A DNA stretch of 64,000 nucleotides from Entonaema liquescens (lineage: Eukaryota; Ascomycota; Sordariomycetes; Xylariales; Xylariaceae), in assembly GCA_902805475.1 (NCBI GenBank), contig CADCSX010000025.1:744001-808000 (forward strand), given 5' to 3'. A program made the position numbers and the translations under genes. The notes beneath the pieces were generated by a model. The model ran no database searches. It worked only from the letters and a program-made list of their open reading frames with translations, and was not told where the DNA came from. Of the stretch, positions 11,683 to 23,481 are shown one piece after another; position 1 is the first letter of the stretch; every line of letters starts with the position of its first letter.

Positions 11683-12906
11683 ATATACTTTTGATGATAC
11701 CTGTTTGTTATCTTGTGTCGATATATACTCGTCACGGCATCGGGTTGGCGTTGATATTTGAAATAAAATCTCAAAAAGGGATATGGGGAGAGGGAAAAGG
11801 ATACGAAAGCCAACCTTTTTTTCCGGCTTTCTTCCTTACGTCCGATGTGTAAACCATTTCTTGTAAATAGTCAAACAAATGTCGTTCCGAGCCTTTGGGC
11901 TGGATAGCGGCAATGAGAGCACGATATTTGGGAGTCGAGATCGCGGCAGCCGTCTCCTCTGGTCTGCTCCTAATCAAGCATAATTGTCATCAGACATATT
12001 CAGCCTATGTCATCTCGGATCTTGTGTGAAAACCGTTTTCAGGACCTCAGTGGAAAGACTTTGCCCTATTATGCCGGCGGGTAGCCCTGTCAAGTGTATG
12101 GATGGGTCGTAAGTTAGTTTATTTCCTATTAGGGTTGGTTTAAGAGACAATCCTTTACTATGATTGCTTCCTTGAGACTTTGGGTTGGCTGCTAAGCATT
12201 TTATCCATAAGCACAAGTGTGCATTGCATTTTACTACCTAATATATGATCGACGTAGGGGCTCGTTAAGATGAGTAGTTGAGACGGTTATGAAACACGAC
12301 TGGCTCTCTTATCCACGATTCCGTAGACGCTTGGGCCTGTTATTACAAATCCGTTATGGTCTATACCGCCATCCCGCCACGCTGCTTGGTGACAAACGCC
12401 CGGTTTAGAAAGGTGACAGAATCAAGTTGAGTCTAGCTCGTTGGTGTTTATGCTGCGTCTCTTTACCCCGGATGACACTAACACATACGCTTGTTGATAG
12501 ATCTCGTCACCGGCTTGGGTGTTGAGTCTAGATCAGATTCTTCATCCCACACTAGGCGGGTGAAACGATAGCAACCTCTGCATGGCAACCAAGAATGGGA
12601 ACGGGGATGCACGTAACCTAGCGCTGGGAAGGATTGAAGCTTATCAACCATATGCATGTCGTTGGCGGCCTCTGACATCAAACGTTCTGGTGGCACCTGG
12701 ATAGGTGTTAATCATATGATGTTTCCTACCATATGTCGTCACAAGTTTTGACGGGATACGTAAGCTTACTGGATTAACTTGAAAAATATACAGAAGTTCT
12801 TGAATCTTTAATCTGTTAAGAAAGTGTTGCCTCAATTTCTATTAGTCAACTACTAAAATCCGAAATCCGACCCTCCTAGCGTTATGTTATGTAAAAGGAC
12901 TCTTTG

Positions 12907-12932
12907 AAAAAAAAAAAAAAAAAAAAAAAAAA
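12907..12932. repeat. Poly-A tract (26)
   Basis: An uninterrupted run of 26 A lies in intergenic DNA. It could be the tail of an old retroposed element, but no flanking coding remnant or target-site duplication is seen. Confidence 0.9.
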
Positions 12933-14152
12933 GAGACGCTTTGATTTTCTTAATTGCTAAAAAGGGTAAGAGGGGCTAGACTAGGACTCGGGAGGTTTTC
13001 TCCAATTTCCAAGGGTCTAGCGTGTCATTCTATCCGATCGAGTTAATTCTCGACCTCCTCGATAATCTATTGCCTTAACTTCAGGGGGGAACTAAGGGTC
13101 TTGGGATGAATTTTAATCGGCGGGATCGCAAATCTTGTTAACTGGATTGCAAATCATGGATCATGGCACTTACGGAGGTGTAGTACATGAGAACCGAGGA
13201 TACTCAAGCGTCTATCATACCAGGCCCTGCCGGTACTCAGGGCGAAAGGATCCCCTCATAATACCACCCCAGACTCTTTGGTGCTGTCATGGTGAATTCT
13301 GATTCGCGGGGAACCTCAATCCCACTGAATCATTGTCTGGACTAGGAGGGGAGTCTTCGCACGTCCTTGAATGTCGATGCTAGTCAGTAGCCAGCTAGCG
13401 GTACCAGCGGACGGGCATCACAGGGTCTCAGACAACGGAATTTCCATTCAGTTTGTCTCAAATATTACAAGTTCTTTTTTCCCTTCTTCTTCTTCCTGCC
13501 TCGTTTTACGGAAGAAGACAAGAATAAGCTTAATATGTATTTCGAAAAACTATTGGTCTTGACATCTAAGCCACGCGACATGATAGCTCAGCCATACAGA
13601 TTGTTGCCCCTAAAATAGCCATCTAAAATATCTTTGTGTTCAATCAACATTTCTTGGCGTCTAAATCTTCTAATTAGTTTTCTGGTACCAAGTTTAGAAA
13701 AGAAACGAGTACGAGTCCGCAAGTGTACATCGCACAGAGAAGCCCTTGCACATACAGCTCGGCGTTTAAACCCGCCCCAAGCCCCCCTTGGAATAATTCA
13801 CCGAGCGAATAGCGCATTGCTAAGCGTCTCGACTGGAGCCAGGCCTGTTGGCAATTTCAATAAAAGACAGGCAAGGAGATCGATCGCTGTCCCATGTTCC
13901 ATGGACCATGGTCTATGGGGGAACACTTTAAGTCCGCAAAATCCCAGTACTACACAAAGTACCTATCTAAAAGTAACCTAGGCTGAATTATTATTATTTC
14001 TCCAAAACGTCAACTTACATTGACTTTCTAAATCAACCAAAACTCCCCCACGATAACGTCGTGTATCTCGATAACCACCACGTCGATTTTCTTATCGCCC
14101 AGAACAACGATTTCCAACCAAAACAAACGATTAGGTTTATAGGAGAGGCGCG

Positions 14153-14215
14153 ATGGATCACATGAGAGTTGATCCTGGGGGTTCCAGATACCAGGAATGT
14201 CCCGTCCGCAACTAA
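14153..14215 (+). promoter_or_regulatory. Possible upstream ORF overlapping the regulator start
   Basis: An ATG at 14153, 44 bases before the chosen start, opens a 20-codon frame that ends with TAA at 14213-14215, 16 bases past the main ATG and in a different frame. If the mRNA leader includes it, it would reduce initiation at the main start. Whether it is transcribed is unknown. Confidence 0.3.
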
Positions 14216-17113
14216 TGAACCAACCACCACAGATATTCGGAGCTTATAGTCACGATGGCTTGCCAGTGTTACATCCGGACCTCGCGGCGCAAATGGCGTT
14301 CGATCCGTCAGCTTTGCTAGATGATCCGAATGATGCAAAGAGAAGGAGAATTGCGCGGGTGAGTTGTCACCAGTTTCGGTTGTGCAGTTGTACATAGGTT
14401 GACCCGAATAAATGAAGGCTTGCGATATGTGCCGGAAGAAGAAAATCAAGTGCGATGGAAAGCTCCCCGCATGCACGCATTGTATCAATTATAAGACGGA
14501 CTGCGTCTTCACGCAAGTCGAGAAGAAAAGAAGTCCGCCGAAAGGGTACGAGAGGATTAAGTGCTTCAAGTAAATGGTGGTTTGGGACTAACCTTTATAA
14601 ATAGTGCTAAGTATATCGAGGGCCTTGAGAATCGCTTAGGTCGCATGGAAAGTTTGCTGAGACTATCCGGTACGGTCTAAGTCCTTCACTAATACATTTT
14701 GCATTGGCTCACAATATAAGAAAGGCCTACTTGGAGACGATGACGAGTCAACCGATCTAGCTACACTGGAAAAGCGCCTCGCTGAGAAGCACCAGCAGTC
14801 GAGACAAGCTTCGCAAGCAGCTACATCGAATCCAACGTCGCCGTCACAAGCGGCATCCGGTCACGATGGCGCAGCATCAACTCCTCGAAGTTCTCTAACA
14901 TCTCCAGAGCCGAGTAAGGATCGCGATAGGAAAGATAGCTCACCGCAACCCGAGCGGCCCAAAGATGAAGAGGTCGAGTCATTATCTGAAATGATGTGTT
15001 CGTTAGTAACGAATCAGTCGGGAGAGACGAGATATATAGGTACTACTCATAAAACTACCCACAGCTATGACCCGTGTTGGGATTTCGCTAACTTGCATCA
15101 GGGTCATCGTCAGGTTTCTCTATATTCTCACCGAAAGGTATCCAGTGGGTGAATGAAAAGACCGGAGACAGATCATTTCAACAAATGATCTCGGAAGTAT
15201 CCATCGATGATCATAAATGGAATGACTGGAAACCCGAGATTTTCAGCGACCTTTTCCATCGTCCGATTTATCGGCAATTACCCCCCAAACCAGAAGCGTT
15301 ATCCCTGCTCAAAGACTATTTTGACAACTTCAACTGCATGTTCCCGTTGTTCCACCAGCCAACATTCATGCATCTTGTTGAGAGGCAGTACTCCAATGAC
15401 CCGTACCAGGGCTCGGGATGGTGGGCCAGCTTGAATGTCGCATTGGCCATCGCGCATCGCCTCCGAGTCATGAGTAATTTAGTACCGCAGGAAGAGGATG
15501 ACAAGTCATGGGCGTACATGAAGAATGCCATGGGTGTTTTCTCCGAATTAACGATGCGCAATACCGACTTATTAAGTGTGCAGGCCTTGCTTGGAATGGC
15601 CTCTTTCATGCAGGGAACTCCTAACCCCCAACCGTCATTCCTGCTGGTTGCCGCAGCTATCAGACTGTCTCACAGTATCGGGTTGCATAAGCGCGGAAGT
15701 GGGTTTAATCTGAACCCGGTCGAGATTGAGCAGAGGAAACGAGTGTTCTGGATAGCATACATGCTGGATAAGGATCTGTGCCTCCGATCCGGACGGCCCC
15801 CAGCTCAGGATGACGATGACATGAATGTAGAACTCCCAGATGCCGACCCAGTAGACAATATTGGCAACATTCCCCTTGCCGACGGAAAGGGAAAGATGAA
15901 TCTATTCCGAGCCATGTGCGAATTGACAGTTATTGAAAGCCAGGTTTATAAGAAACTCTATTCTACGAAGGCCACCAAGTTGTCGGACGGCGAGCTGCTG
16001 CAAACTATCGGCGAACTTGATAAACAATTAGAATCGTGGAAGGACAACATCCCCATTGACTTCCGCCCAGAACACGAAATAAAAGCGTCTCACACTCCTT
16101 TGATAGTCCATGTGGTCATGTTACATTTCTCTTATTACAACGCCCTCACCACAATCCACCGCATGTCTATACACCACGGCTACTGGACAAGTCGACTATC
16201 CAATTACGCAATCCAGGGTCTAAATGCTAGGCCCTTAAATCCGCGGGTATTTGCATCTGCAGCTCTGTGCGCATCCGCCGCCAGGGCAAGTATTCAACTA
16301 CTCAAGTATATCCCGCAAGGCGACTTTTCCTGCGTCTGGTGAGTCCCCCAACATTTCTACCCGCACTCCTTTCCTCTGCTAACACGCCGTAGGCTCATAC
16401 TCTACTTCCCTGTCTCGGCACTCGTCACGCTTTTCGGGAATATCCTGCAGAACCCCCTGGACCCGCGAGCGAAGTCGGACACGAAATTAATGGCTCTAGT
16501 GGTGACGTTCCTCTCCACCTTGGGCCAAGAGGCAGAGACCGGTGGGGTTCACCGTATGCTCGGTGTGTGCTCCGAGTTCGAGCGCATCGCCAAAATCGTC
16601 ATCGAAAAGGCGGAACGCGATACGAACCGACGGAAGCGCAAGAGTCACGAGCCGCAGAAGTCCTCCACCAGCCAGGCTTCTCCATCACAAATTAGTAACA
16701 CGCCTCGGCCCTCATCGGCAGCAACACCGACCGGAAACTACTCGGGAACTTCACAGCTATCGCCCAAGTTTAACGGGGAACAGAACCGCGCTAACAACGC
16801 AGCGAATGGTGGCTTCAGCCCGATGAACACGGCGTCCTCGAATAATGGATCGGCACCGCGCGACGGCCCAAATGCATGGCCGTCTCCGTCCCCGCAACAA
16901 CAGCAGGAGTGGAACCCGAACGCTATGGACTTTGGGAACTTCTCCGAGGTGACGGGCTTCGGACAACCAATCGCGTCGCCGCCCCTCCCAGGTACCGCCG
17001 GGCCCGGGGGTATGGGCGGAGGCGGGTACCAGCCACTGCTGCCGCAGGAGTTATGGCAGATGACCGGACTTGATTGGGACTGGGCCGAGTTCACGGGGGG
17101 AGCAGTACCCTAA
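14197..17113 (+). CDS. Zn(II)2Cys6 transcription factor with fungal-specific TF domain
   Basis: Six exons (14197-14358, 14418-14545, 14605-14669, 14725-15039, 15102-16338, 16393-17113), with introns of 54-62 nt, keep phase throughout and give 875 aa. The binuclear zinc cluster has Cys at about 56, 59, 66, 73, 76 and 83 (spacing CX2CX6CX6CX2CX6C), preceded by RRRIAR and followed by a basic KKRSPPKG linker and a short coiled-coil ([16 protein letters not shown]). A fungal-specific TF domain follows (about residues 250-600), with the [18 protein letters not shown] and [20 protein letters not shown] signatures. The C-terminal 200 residues are Ser/Pro/Asn/Gly-rich and end in a Trp/Asp motif ([11 protein letters not shown]), likely an activation domain. 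Automated annotation would probably call it a xylanolytic-type regulator, but the target genes cannot be told from sequence. Confidence 0.92.
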
Positions 17114-18218
17114 CTTTGAGAACTGGGGCCGCGGCACACATAATGGGGGATGAATCTAGCATTCCGCTAATTTACGGGGGGGGAGTACTAATATCACGAG
17201 AGCGGCCATACTATTTATTCCGAAAATTTGCGCAAAACGAAAATACGCAGGGCCGAGTGGTGCCCAGGCGTTACATTCGACTAGAGAGCGAGACATAAGC
17301 GTGAGTGCGAGAGAGAGAGAGAAAGAAAAATATCTGGGGCATCGAGGGCATTTGGGCGGGAGGAACCGAGCACGGGGTGTGCGGGTTGTGGTGTTTATCT
17401 TCTTCCAAAAAAAGGATTTAGGGATGGATGGGAGTAGAGAGAAAGGAAAGGAAATGGTTGGGAGGGATTCCCACCATTCAGAACTAACGTTACTGTGACG
17501 GCCGATGACATCCAGGGGGACTAGACTTGTCGTTTAGACAGGCAAGCGACCCTATGAGGAGTTCAAGTTTGTTTAACCAACTACGTTTTCATCTATCTAT
17601 TTATTTATTTTCACGTTCAGGTAGGAAAGGGGGGAATATGGGGGAGGCGTTTATACGGCGCATTTCTGTTCTGTTGGACGGCCTGAGAGGAGAAGAGACG
17701 GGATGAGATGAGACACCTTTTATAGTCGACTTGGTAGCATATATCTCAACTCTTTTGAGTGTGTGTTTATGAAAGAATATAATATTGATAGTTACTTATT
17801 TAAACTATTTAACTTGACCTTTCCAAGGTTGCGCATATTACATGTATTTTAGTTATGTAAATGCACAAATTCAATAATACCAAGAAGAAACCACCCGCAT
17901 GTCTACCTACCTATCGTAGGTTTCATCATGACGTAACTATTTGCCAACTAGAGCGAAAGCGAAAGCGATGGTTCAACGTTTCAGGACTTGTCACAAGTGC
18001 TCATCAATATGTAGGTGACATGCAACCAACATTAGATCCTGGTTGCTTGCCTTAGCGCTTGATTCGGCCCATATCTATTGAGGACCTCACCAGAATAGCT
18101 TCTTTTAACAGTTACACAACTAAATCTACTTCTTAACTACGCACTCATCTCTTACATAGTATATTAGTGGCATTTCTTGTATAGTACCTATAAGACATAC
18201 CTTAGTTATTTATTAGAT
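17114..18218. other. Intergenic region between the regulator and the methyltransferase
   Basis: About 1.1 kb. The first part is purine-rich and GC-mixed (3' UTR of the regulator, with a GA-rich stretch near 17305-17330); the rest is AT-rich. No coding signal. Confidence 0.5.
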
Positions 18219-19325
18219 ATGGCTCAACAGGAAGTATCGAGCCAACAAGTCCACCCCGGAGACCAACACGAGATTCCCAATGTTGAGGCACATGGGTCCT
18301 TCGACTCGTTGAAGGACAGGATCAAGACACATTACGAGATTGCGTCTGATTATTACTACTCGCTATGGTATTTCCTGCCCCTCATTCCATTAGATAGGTA
18401 GCCATGTCAAGTGTAGGGCGGGTAATCAACTAACCATTTCATAGGGGCCAACATATCCATCACGGTCTCTTCAAATCCCCCAATGAGACCAAGGAGCAGG
18501 CCCAAGTCAACCTGATTAACTTCCTCCTGGAGATCTCAGCGTTGCCCGCTAGCGCCAAGGTCCTAGACGTCGGGTGCGGCATCGGCGGCACGAGTAGGTT
18601 TCTCGCGCGCGAGCGCGGCTGCACGGTCACGGGCATCACGATCAGCGGGCGACAGGTCGAGATCGCGCGGCAGGTGACTGCCAGCGAAACCAGTGATTCG
18701 GCCTCGTCCCCAGGAGGCTTTGCGAAGTATCCCGCGGAAGCGGGGAAGGCCGGAGGCCAAGTCCGCTTCCTAGAGCTCGACGCCGAGAAAATGCTGGAGC
18801 ACTTCCGTCCCGAGGCGGAGACGTTCGATTGCGTCTGGATATCGGAGGCGCTGTCGCACCTGCCGAACAAGGAGCTTTTCTTTTCTTCGTCGTTTTCCCT
18901 GGTCAAGAGCGGGGCGCTCCTGGTTATTGCGGATTGGTTCAAGGCGCCGGATCTGTCGCCAGAGCAGGAGGCTGCGGATATCAAGCCCATTGAGGACGGC
19001 ATGCTGCTCCCCCGGCTTTATACTGCGGACGAGTATGTCGCGCTGGCGACGCGGGCGGGATTTAAGGCCCGCAGGGAGCCTGTTGATATAAGTAAGGATG
19101 TAGCTAAGACATGGTAAGATACTCGAATTGTGTTGCGGAGTCTATAAGCTAATTTTCATATATAGGGATATATCGTGGTCTTTGGTATCCTCGCCTTCGC
19201 TATGGGCCTTTGCTATATCGCAAGGTAGGGATGGTCTTGCGTTTTTACAGGCGTTCAGGGCAATGAGGAGAGGCTACGCAAATGGAACGTTTAGATATGC
19301 GGTCATGTGCTTCGAGAAGCCATAA
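18219..19325 (+). CDS. SAM-dependent methyltransferase (tocopherol/sterol MT-like class I fold)
   Basis: Exons 18219-18367, 18445-19113 and 19166-19325, with introns of 77 and 52 nt that both split a Trp codon, give 325 aa. Motif I, VLDVGCGIGGTSRFLA (about residues 82-97), is the SAM-binding loop. The preceding IHHGLF and the HYEIASDYYYSLWG leader are typical of the family holding gamma-tocopherol, sterol C24 and rebeccamycin-type O-methyltransferases. A later acidic LELDAEKM and a motif-II-like FDCVWISEALSHLPNKE fit the class I fold. The substrate is probably a small lipophilic or secondary metabolite, but this is inference. It stands alone, with no biosynthetic neighbours. The gene body is far more GC-rich than its surroundings. 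Confidence 0.88.
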
Positions 19326-21500
19326 ATATGAAGTACGGTACTTAATAGGTAATAGCTACCTAGGTAGGTAGTTACATATATTAGCTATGAGATTGATGGG
19401 GTGAGCGCATGTAATTATCATCCTCTTATTGATATAAAGAGGGCCCTGAGAAGAACCCGTCAGCTTATCAGATGACTGTTGATATTGTTGACTGGGTACC
19501 TATTACGGATCCTTATATCTCAAGTAGTTTCAATCAAGTCGGTGAGCTGAGTGAACAGAGATGGAACTCTTCAATCCTAACAAACCCTTGGATATGTGTG
19601 CGACTTGAGTGGTTGGGTTAGTTAATCTACCTGGACAACTGTATATAGGAGGTCATATACTGAACTTACTCCTGTTTCAGCAACCTATGCATGTTTTATT
19701 TAACGGATAACACATGGGGCGGCATTCCCAAATAGATTTTGGAAGTTGAAAAGGCTTTCCGTCGCAATTGTACCACCCAGGTAAGCTTATCATTATATTT
19801 GGCGCTATCATTACTTGGTTTTATATTGAGGGGAAACCTCACTCTCGAGGACGCCTACCTACCTGATTGTATTAAAAGCGATATTCTCATACGCGCTGAA
19901 GTAACATTTCAAAAGCTACAAGCTGACATCAAATAAGTTAGGGAAAGGATAATATCATTAGTCAAAGAAATGCTACATAGAGTTGAAAGAATTTTTGATC
20001 GTGTCTCATGCTTGGAGGATTCATGTCAGAATACAACACAATGTTACTAAATTCGTTCCTGAAGCCTAGCCGAGTCTTACACTTACTGAGATAGAGAAGT
20101 CTATCTTAAAAAAGGAGCGCTACTGAGGAGCAGAGTTTTTCGCTGCGACATCCTGGTGTTTGTAAGTTTCCAGTGACGATCCCTTCTACAAGACAGCGAC
20201 CGGCGTGGGTCTAGTGCTATTGCTATATATTGGCAATACCAGTAGAACGGAATGACTGCTGGTAGGATATATCTTCTTTCCACTCATGACGACATCGTCA
20301 CATTTTAACGGGAAATTGCACCTGAAAATTTTCAGGCTATCTTAACGTAATACGTGCTTCGAGCTCCGCGGAATATTTAGCCGCATCGTGACCATTCTGC
20401 CTAACACCGAGACAGGAATGGGCAATCAGTGGATGCTGATCTGTATTCGGCAACGATTATAACAGCATGGCTGATGGTATCTCGGCACATGAATGCGATA
20501 ATGTGAATGTGTATCAGTAAATTTTACCTAACATAGGTTCCTATCAATGGGACTGAAAGGGGTTCTGAAACTTCGAGCAGCACGCTCCCAGTCGCCTAGA
20601 CCATTGGCACGTTACGACAAGAAGTTTGCCTCTATTGTCTATTGAATACCCCAAGACAATGCATTGAGAAGCGAGAGTCAAGACAAGCTCAAAAGCCAAG
20701 AAAGCAGGGTGCACCCTGAGACAGCATAGCGGTAAACGAGCTGCAGTGCGGGCGGGTATGGCTACATGTAGTTGCACCCGCTAAGTCGTTGACCGAATAT
20801 ATATTATTCAGACGACTTTCTAGAAACGGGCGCGACGATCGTGGGCCATGGCAAAGACCCTTTCGTTAGTCACGATATTGAAAATGCTCACCGTTCCCAG
20901 GAGGCTAGGCCTTTGAGCTTGGCGGGTATTGTGGATTGCTCATTGCTCGTTAGGGTCATGCGTACGTCAAAATGGAGCTTTGCGAATTATTACTACCATA
21001 GTGTGAAGAATATTAGCCTACAAATGCCTGCCCTGGTGGTGGGTGTATCTCCGCAGTCTGGAGAAAAGCTCGATTCGATGACCAAGTGGGGAGCAAACTG
21101 GGCTGCATGAAAGATGAAAACTCGTAGGGTGCCCAGTGACGGTGAATCTATGTTTGAGCTTGGTGGGGAATTCTTCCCTGCTAAGCACTGACAGGCACAG
21201 GCTGGGCGGTTCTTCAGACGAACGGGAAGAAGCCGAAGAATCGACGGTCGTATCAAGCACCGAATCGAAGGAACTTGCAGTAAGGACGACTTTTCCCTAC
21301 TTCTTCCGACGGGTTTGGCTGATGCGGTGAACATATATTACGGATATGTATGCTTCGGTCATCTTGAAATTCTTGTTGAATCTGATATATCGACCAAGTT
21401 GCTAGAACTCGGTGAGGTTGTCATAGTAGACTTACAGCACCGATTCTATGGGCGGCGGATGCAACTAGCCACCACTGCTACGCACCCAGTCGGCAATACC

Positions 21501-21533
21501 CAAGCCTACCAAACCCACCAAACCCACCAAACC
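21501..21533. repeat. Short tandem array, 9-bp unit AAACCCACC
   Basis: About 2.6 perfect copies of AAACCCACC begin at 21511, preceded by a related imperfect copy. Confidence 0.7.
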
Positions 21534-22803
21534 TCGTGGCATTTTTTTCAGATCGGAAGAATCCGGGTCCCTTACAAGGGTTAGTACAAGATTCGTCAGC
21601 CCTGTCAGCCCCATCCTTCGGCGCGGTCATGCCTTGTAATATCATGATCAATTTCGGCCTGGTGCTAGATTGGGCTTCTAGAAGCTAAATTTTTTAAAAT
21701 GAACGGGGGCCATGGTGAAGTAAAGGAGTTTGCTTAGGCCCCTTAGCATGACATACCTAACCTAAGTAGGCATGTAAGGCATGCAACGGTAGAGATAGAG
21801 AGCATATGATTTAGTTAGTCAAGCACACGACCATCTCGAGTCATGATCTCCCGCTATTTCCATTCGGAAATCTGATATACCCTCTTATCCCCGGTGATAC
21901 TCTTGTATGCTAAGACCTCCAACCGTTGACGGATCACAAGATCTCACGAAGGAGCTCTCTCGATCTGATTCCCCAACTTTTGAGAAAGACAAGAAAAGGA
22001 ACGGAAGCGCCATCTAGGACAGTTGGAGATGATAGATTACCTGTACGTTATCGAAATCAAATCAGAAACATTGGACGGTCCCAAGTCGCAAATCCGACTT
22101 ATGCAGGGACGGGGAGATAGAGCTCAATTGGCTGTATCTCGGACCAGTCACAAGAGTCGGGACTGCGGGATCGACGGACATGCAACGTCAAGGATCAGGG
22201 AGAATCCGATGCACCCCAAACTTTTTCGGAGTCCGTGTTGCGACATGTCATACACTAGAAATTTCGTGAATGTTGCTGTCGCTGTCGCTGACGAAGAAAG
22301 GCGTTTCGTGGCAATTCTTGGGGGTTCAAAGTCTGCAGAGGAATCGTATCATAATCAGCCACAATTAAAAGTGAAGCAAATGGGCGTTCTTCATGTGTTT
22401 AAGTCAAAACAGTCCTACTTTACTCCTGTAATACGTAGCGCTTATGCTCTCTCTTGCTCTCTCACTCAACGTCGTAACTTGGCGGCTTGAACATGTGAAG
22501 GCAGCTGATGACAACCTTTTTCTACCTTGGGTTGCCTTAAGGTACAAATAGGTCCACTTACACTACGAAGGAGTCAGTTAGTTCTTATGGCTAGTCTTAA
22601 GGATCGTTCCCCGGGTCCAATTACGAACTGCAAAGCTTTCCTTATTTGGAGTATCCTTATTTTTTTATTTTTTTTTAGTACGTACAATTAGCTATTCGAG
22701 GAATGGAGGTCATAACCTTAAGGGATGGGATAACCCTACGGTGTAGAAATGCCTGACCCTGTACTACCTTTTCACGATGCTCTTACACACACCCACACAT
22801 CCA

Positions 22804-22876
22804 CATACATATACATATACACAAGATACACACCACAACATGGATGTATGTATATGTATATGTATATGTATATGTA
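22804..22876. repeat. TA/TG-rich microsatellite with inverted arms
   Basis: The left arm reads catacatatacatatacac and the right arm is a GTATAT hexamer array of about five copies (22846-22876). The arms are complementary with a loop of about 23 bases, so a hairpin of some 17-20 A/T-rich pairs is possible. Confidence 0.75.
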
Positions 22877-23319
22877 AAAACATGTAATGTCATGTAATGT
22901 AAGTACCGGCGTACATTCGTACGGTCGTCTCTTGATTTCCCGTTGATCGGGTCCCAACAAAAATTTTCCGTTTATGTTCTTGAGAAAGAAGAAAAAATCC
23001 GGAAATTTGGTGAGTTTTTCTATCTTGACTTAGAATCCTCTTTTTTTTTTTTTTAAATTTTTTTTTTCTATCCTTAGATCGTCTGTTAGGTCTATGAAGT
23101 TGTCTCTGTTGACTCCTACATACTTCATCCAGAACTTTACCAGTTGCCCTTTTCGGACGTTGCTTTAATTGATTTACACACTTTATTTTCTCTTGACGTA
23201 CCTCTCATTCAAGATTAAGTATCTCTTTTTTTTTTTTTTTTTCGCGATTGGAGCATACCTAATTGCGCAGAATCTCGGTACGGCCGTGCTTCGTTTTGGT
23301 TAGGTACTTTCGTACACTA

Positions 23320-23350
23320 CCCTTTTTTGCCTTTTCCTCTCTTCTTATTC
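23320..23350 (+). promoter_or_regulatory. Pyrimidine-rich promoter tract upstream of malic enzyme
   Basis: A C/T-rich stretch (ccttttttgccttttcctct core) lies about 130-160 bases before the first ATG of the malic enzyme frame. The position fits a core promoter; function is inferred only. Confidence 0.3.
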
Positions 23351-23481
23351 GTTCCGTAACTTGCCGATCAGCCGCCCCCTTAGGCTCCTCCTGGACTCCT
23401 GGGCTTTCTAGGGCTTCCCTGGGCTAATAACGAAAAAATACTACAATACTACAGTGATCTGGACCTAGTGTTTGATCCCCT

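Larger units (their letters stand above)
11613..14196. other. 2.6-kb intergenic region with long homopolymers
   Basis: No protein gene is recognised. The stretch contains an 18-base T run just after the preceding gene and a 26-base A run at 12907. The longest open frames (60-150 codons, one on the minus strand at 14033-14488) are low-quality and overlap the next gene's promoter and first exon. The final 200 bases are the likely promoter of the Zn2Cys6 regulator. Confidence 0.5.
19326..23481. other. 4.2-kb gene desert before the malic enzyme
   Basis: No conserved protein is recognised. Open frames of 80-155 codons near 20841-21584 and 22023-22490 have no family resemblance and poor codon character. 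The region contains an ACCTAGGT-type motif at 19357-19370, a 9-bp tandem array at 21501-21533, a TA/TG-rich inverted repeat at 22804-22876 and several T runs (near 22660, 23040 and 23225). The final 200 bases are CT-rich. Confidence 0.5.

Noticed and set aside
22023..22490. 155-codon plus-strand open frame
   Set aside because: No family resemblance, no introns, unremarkable codon character and AT-rich surroundings. Probably a chance frame.
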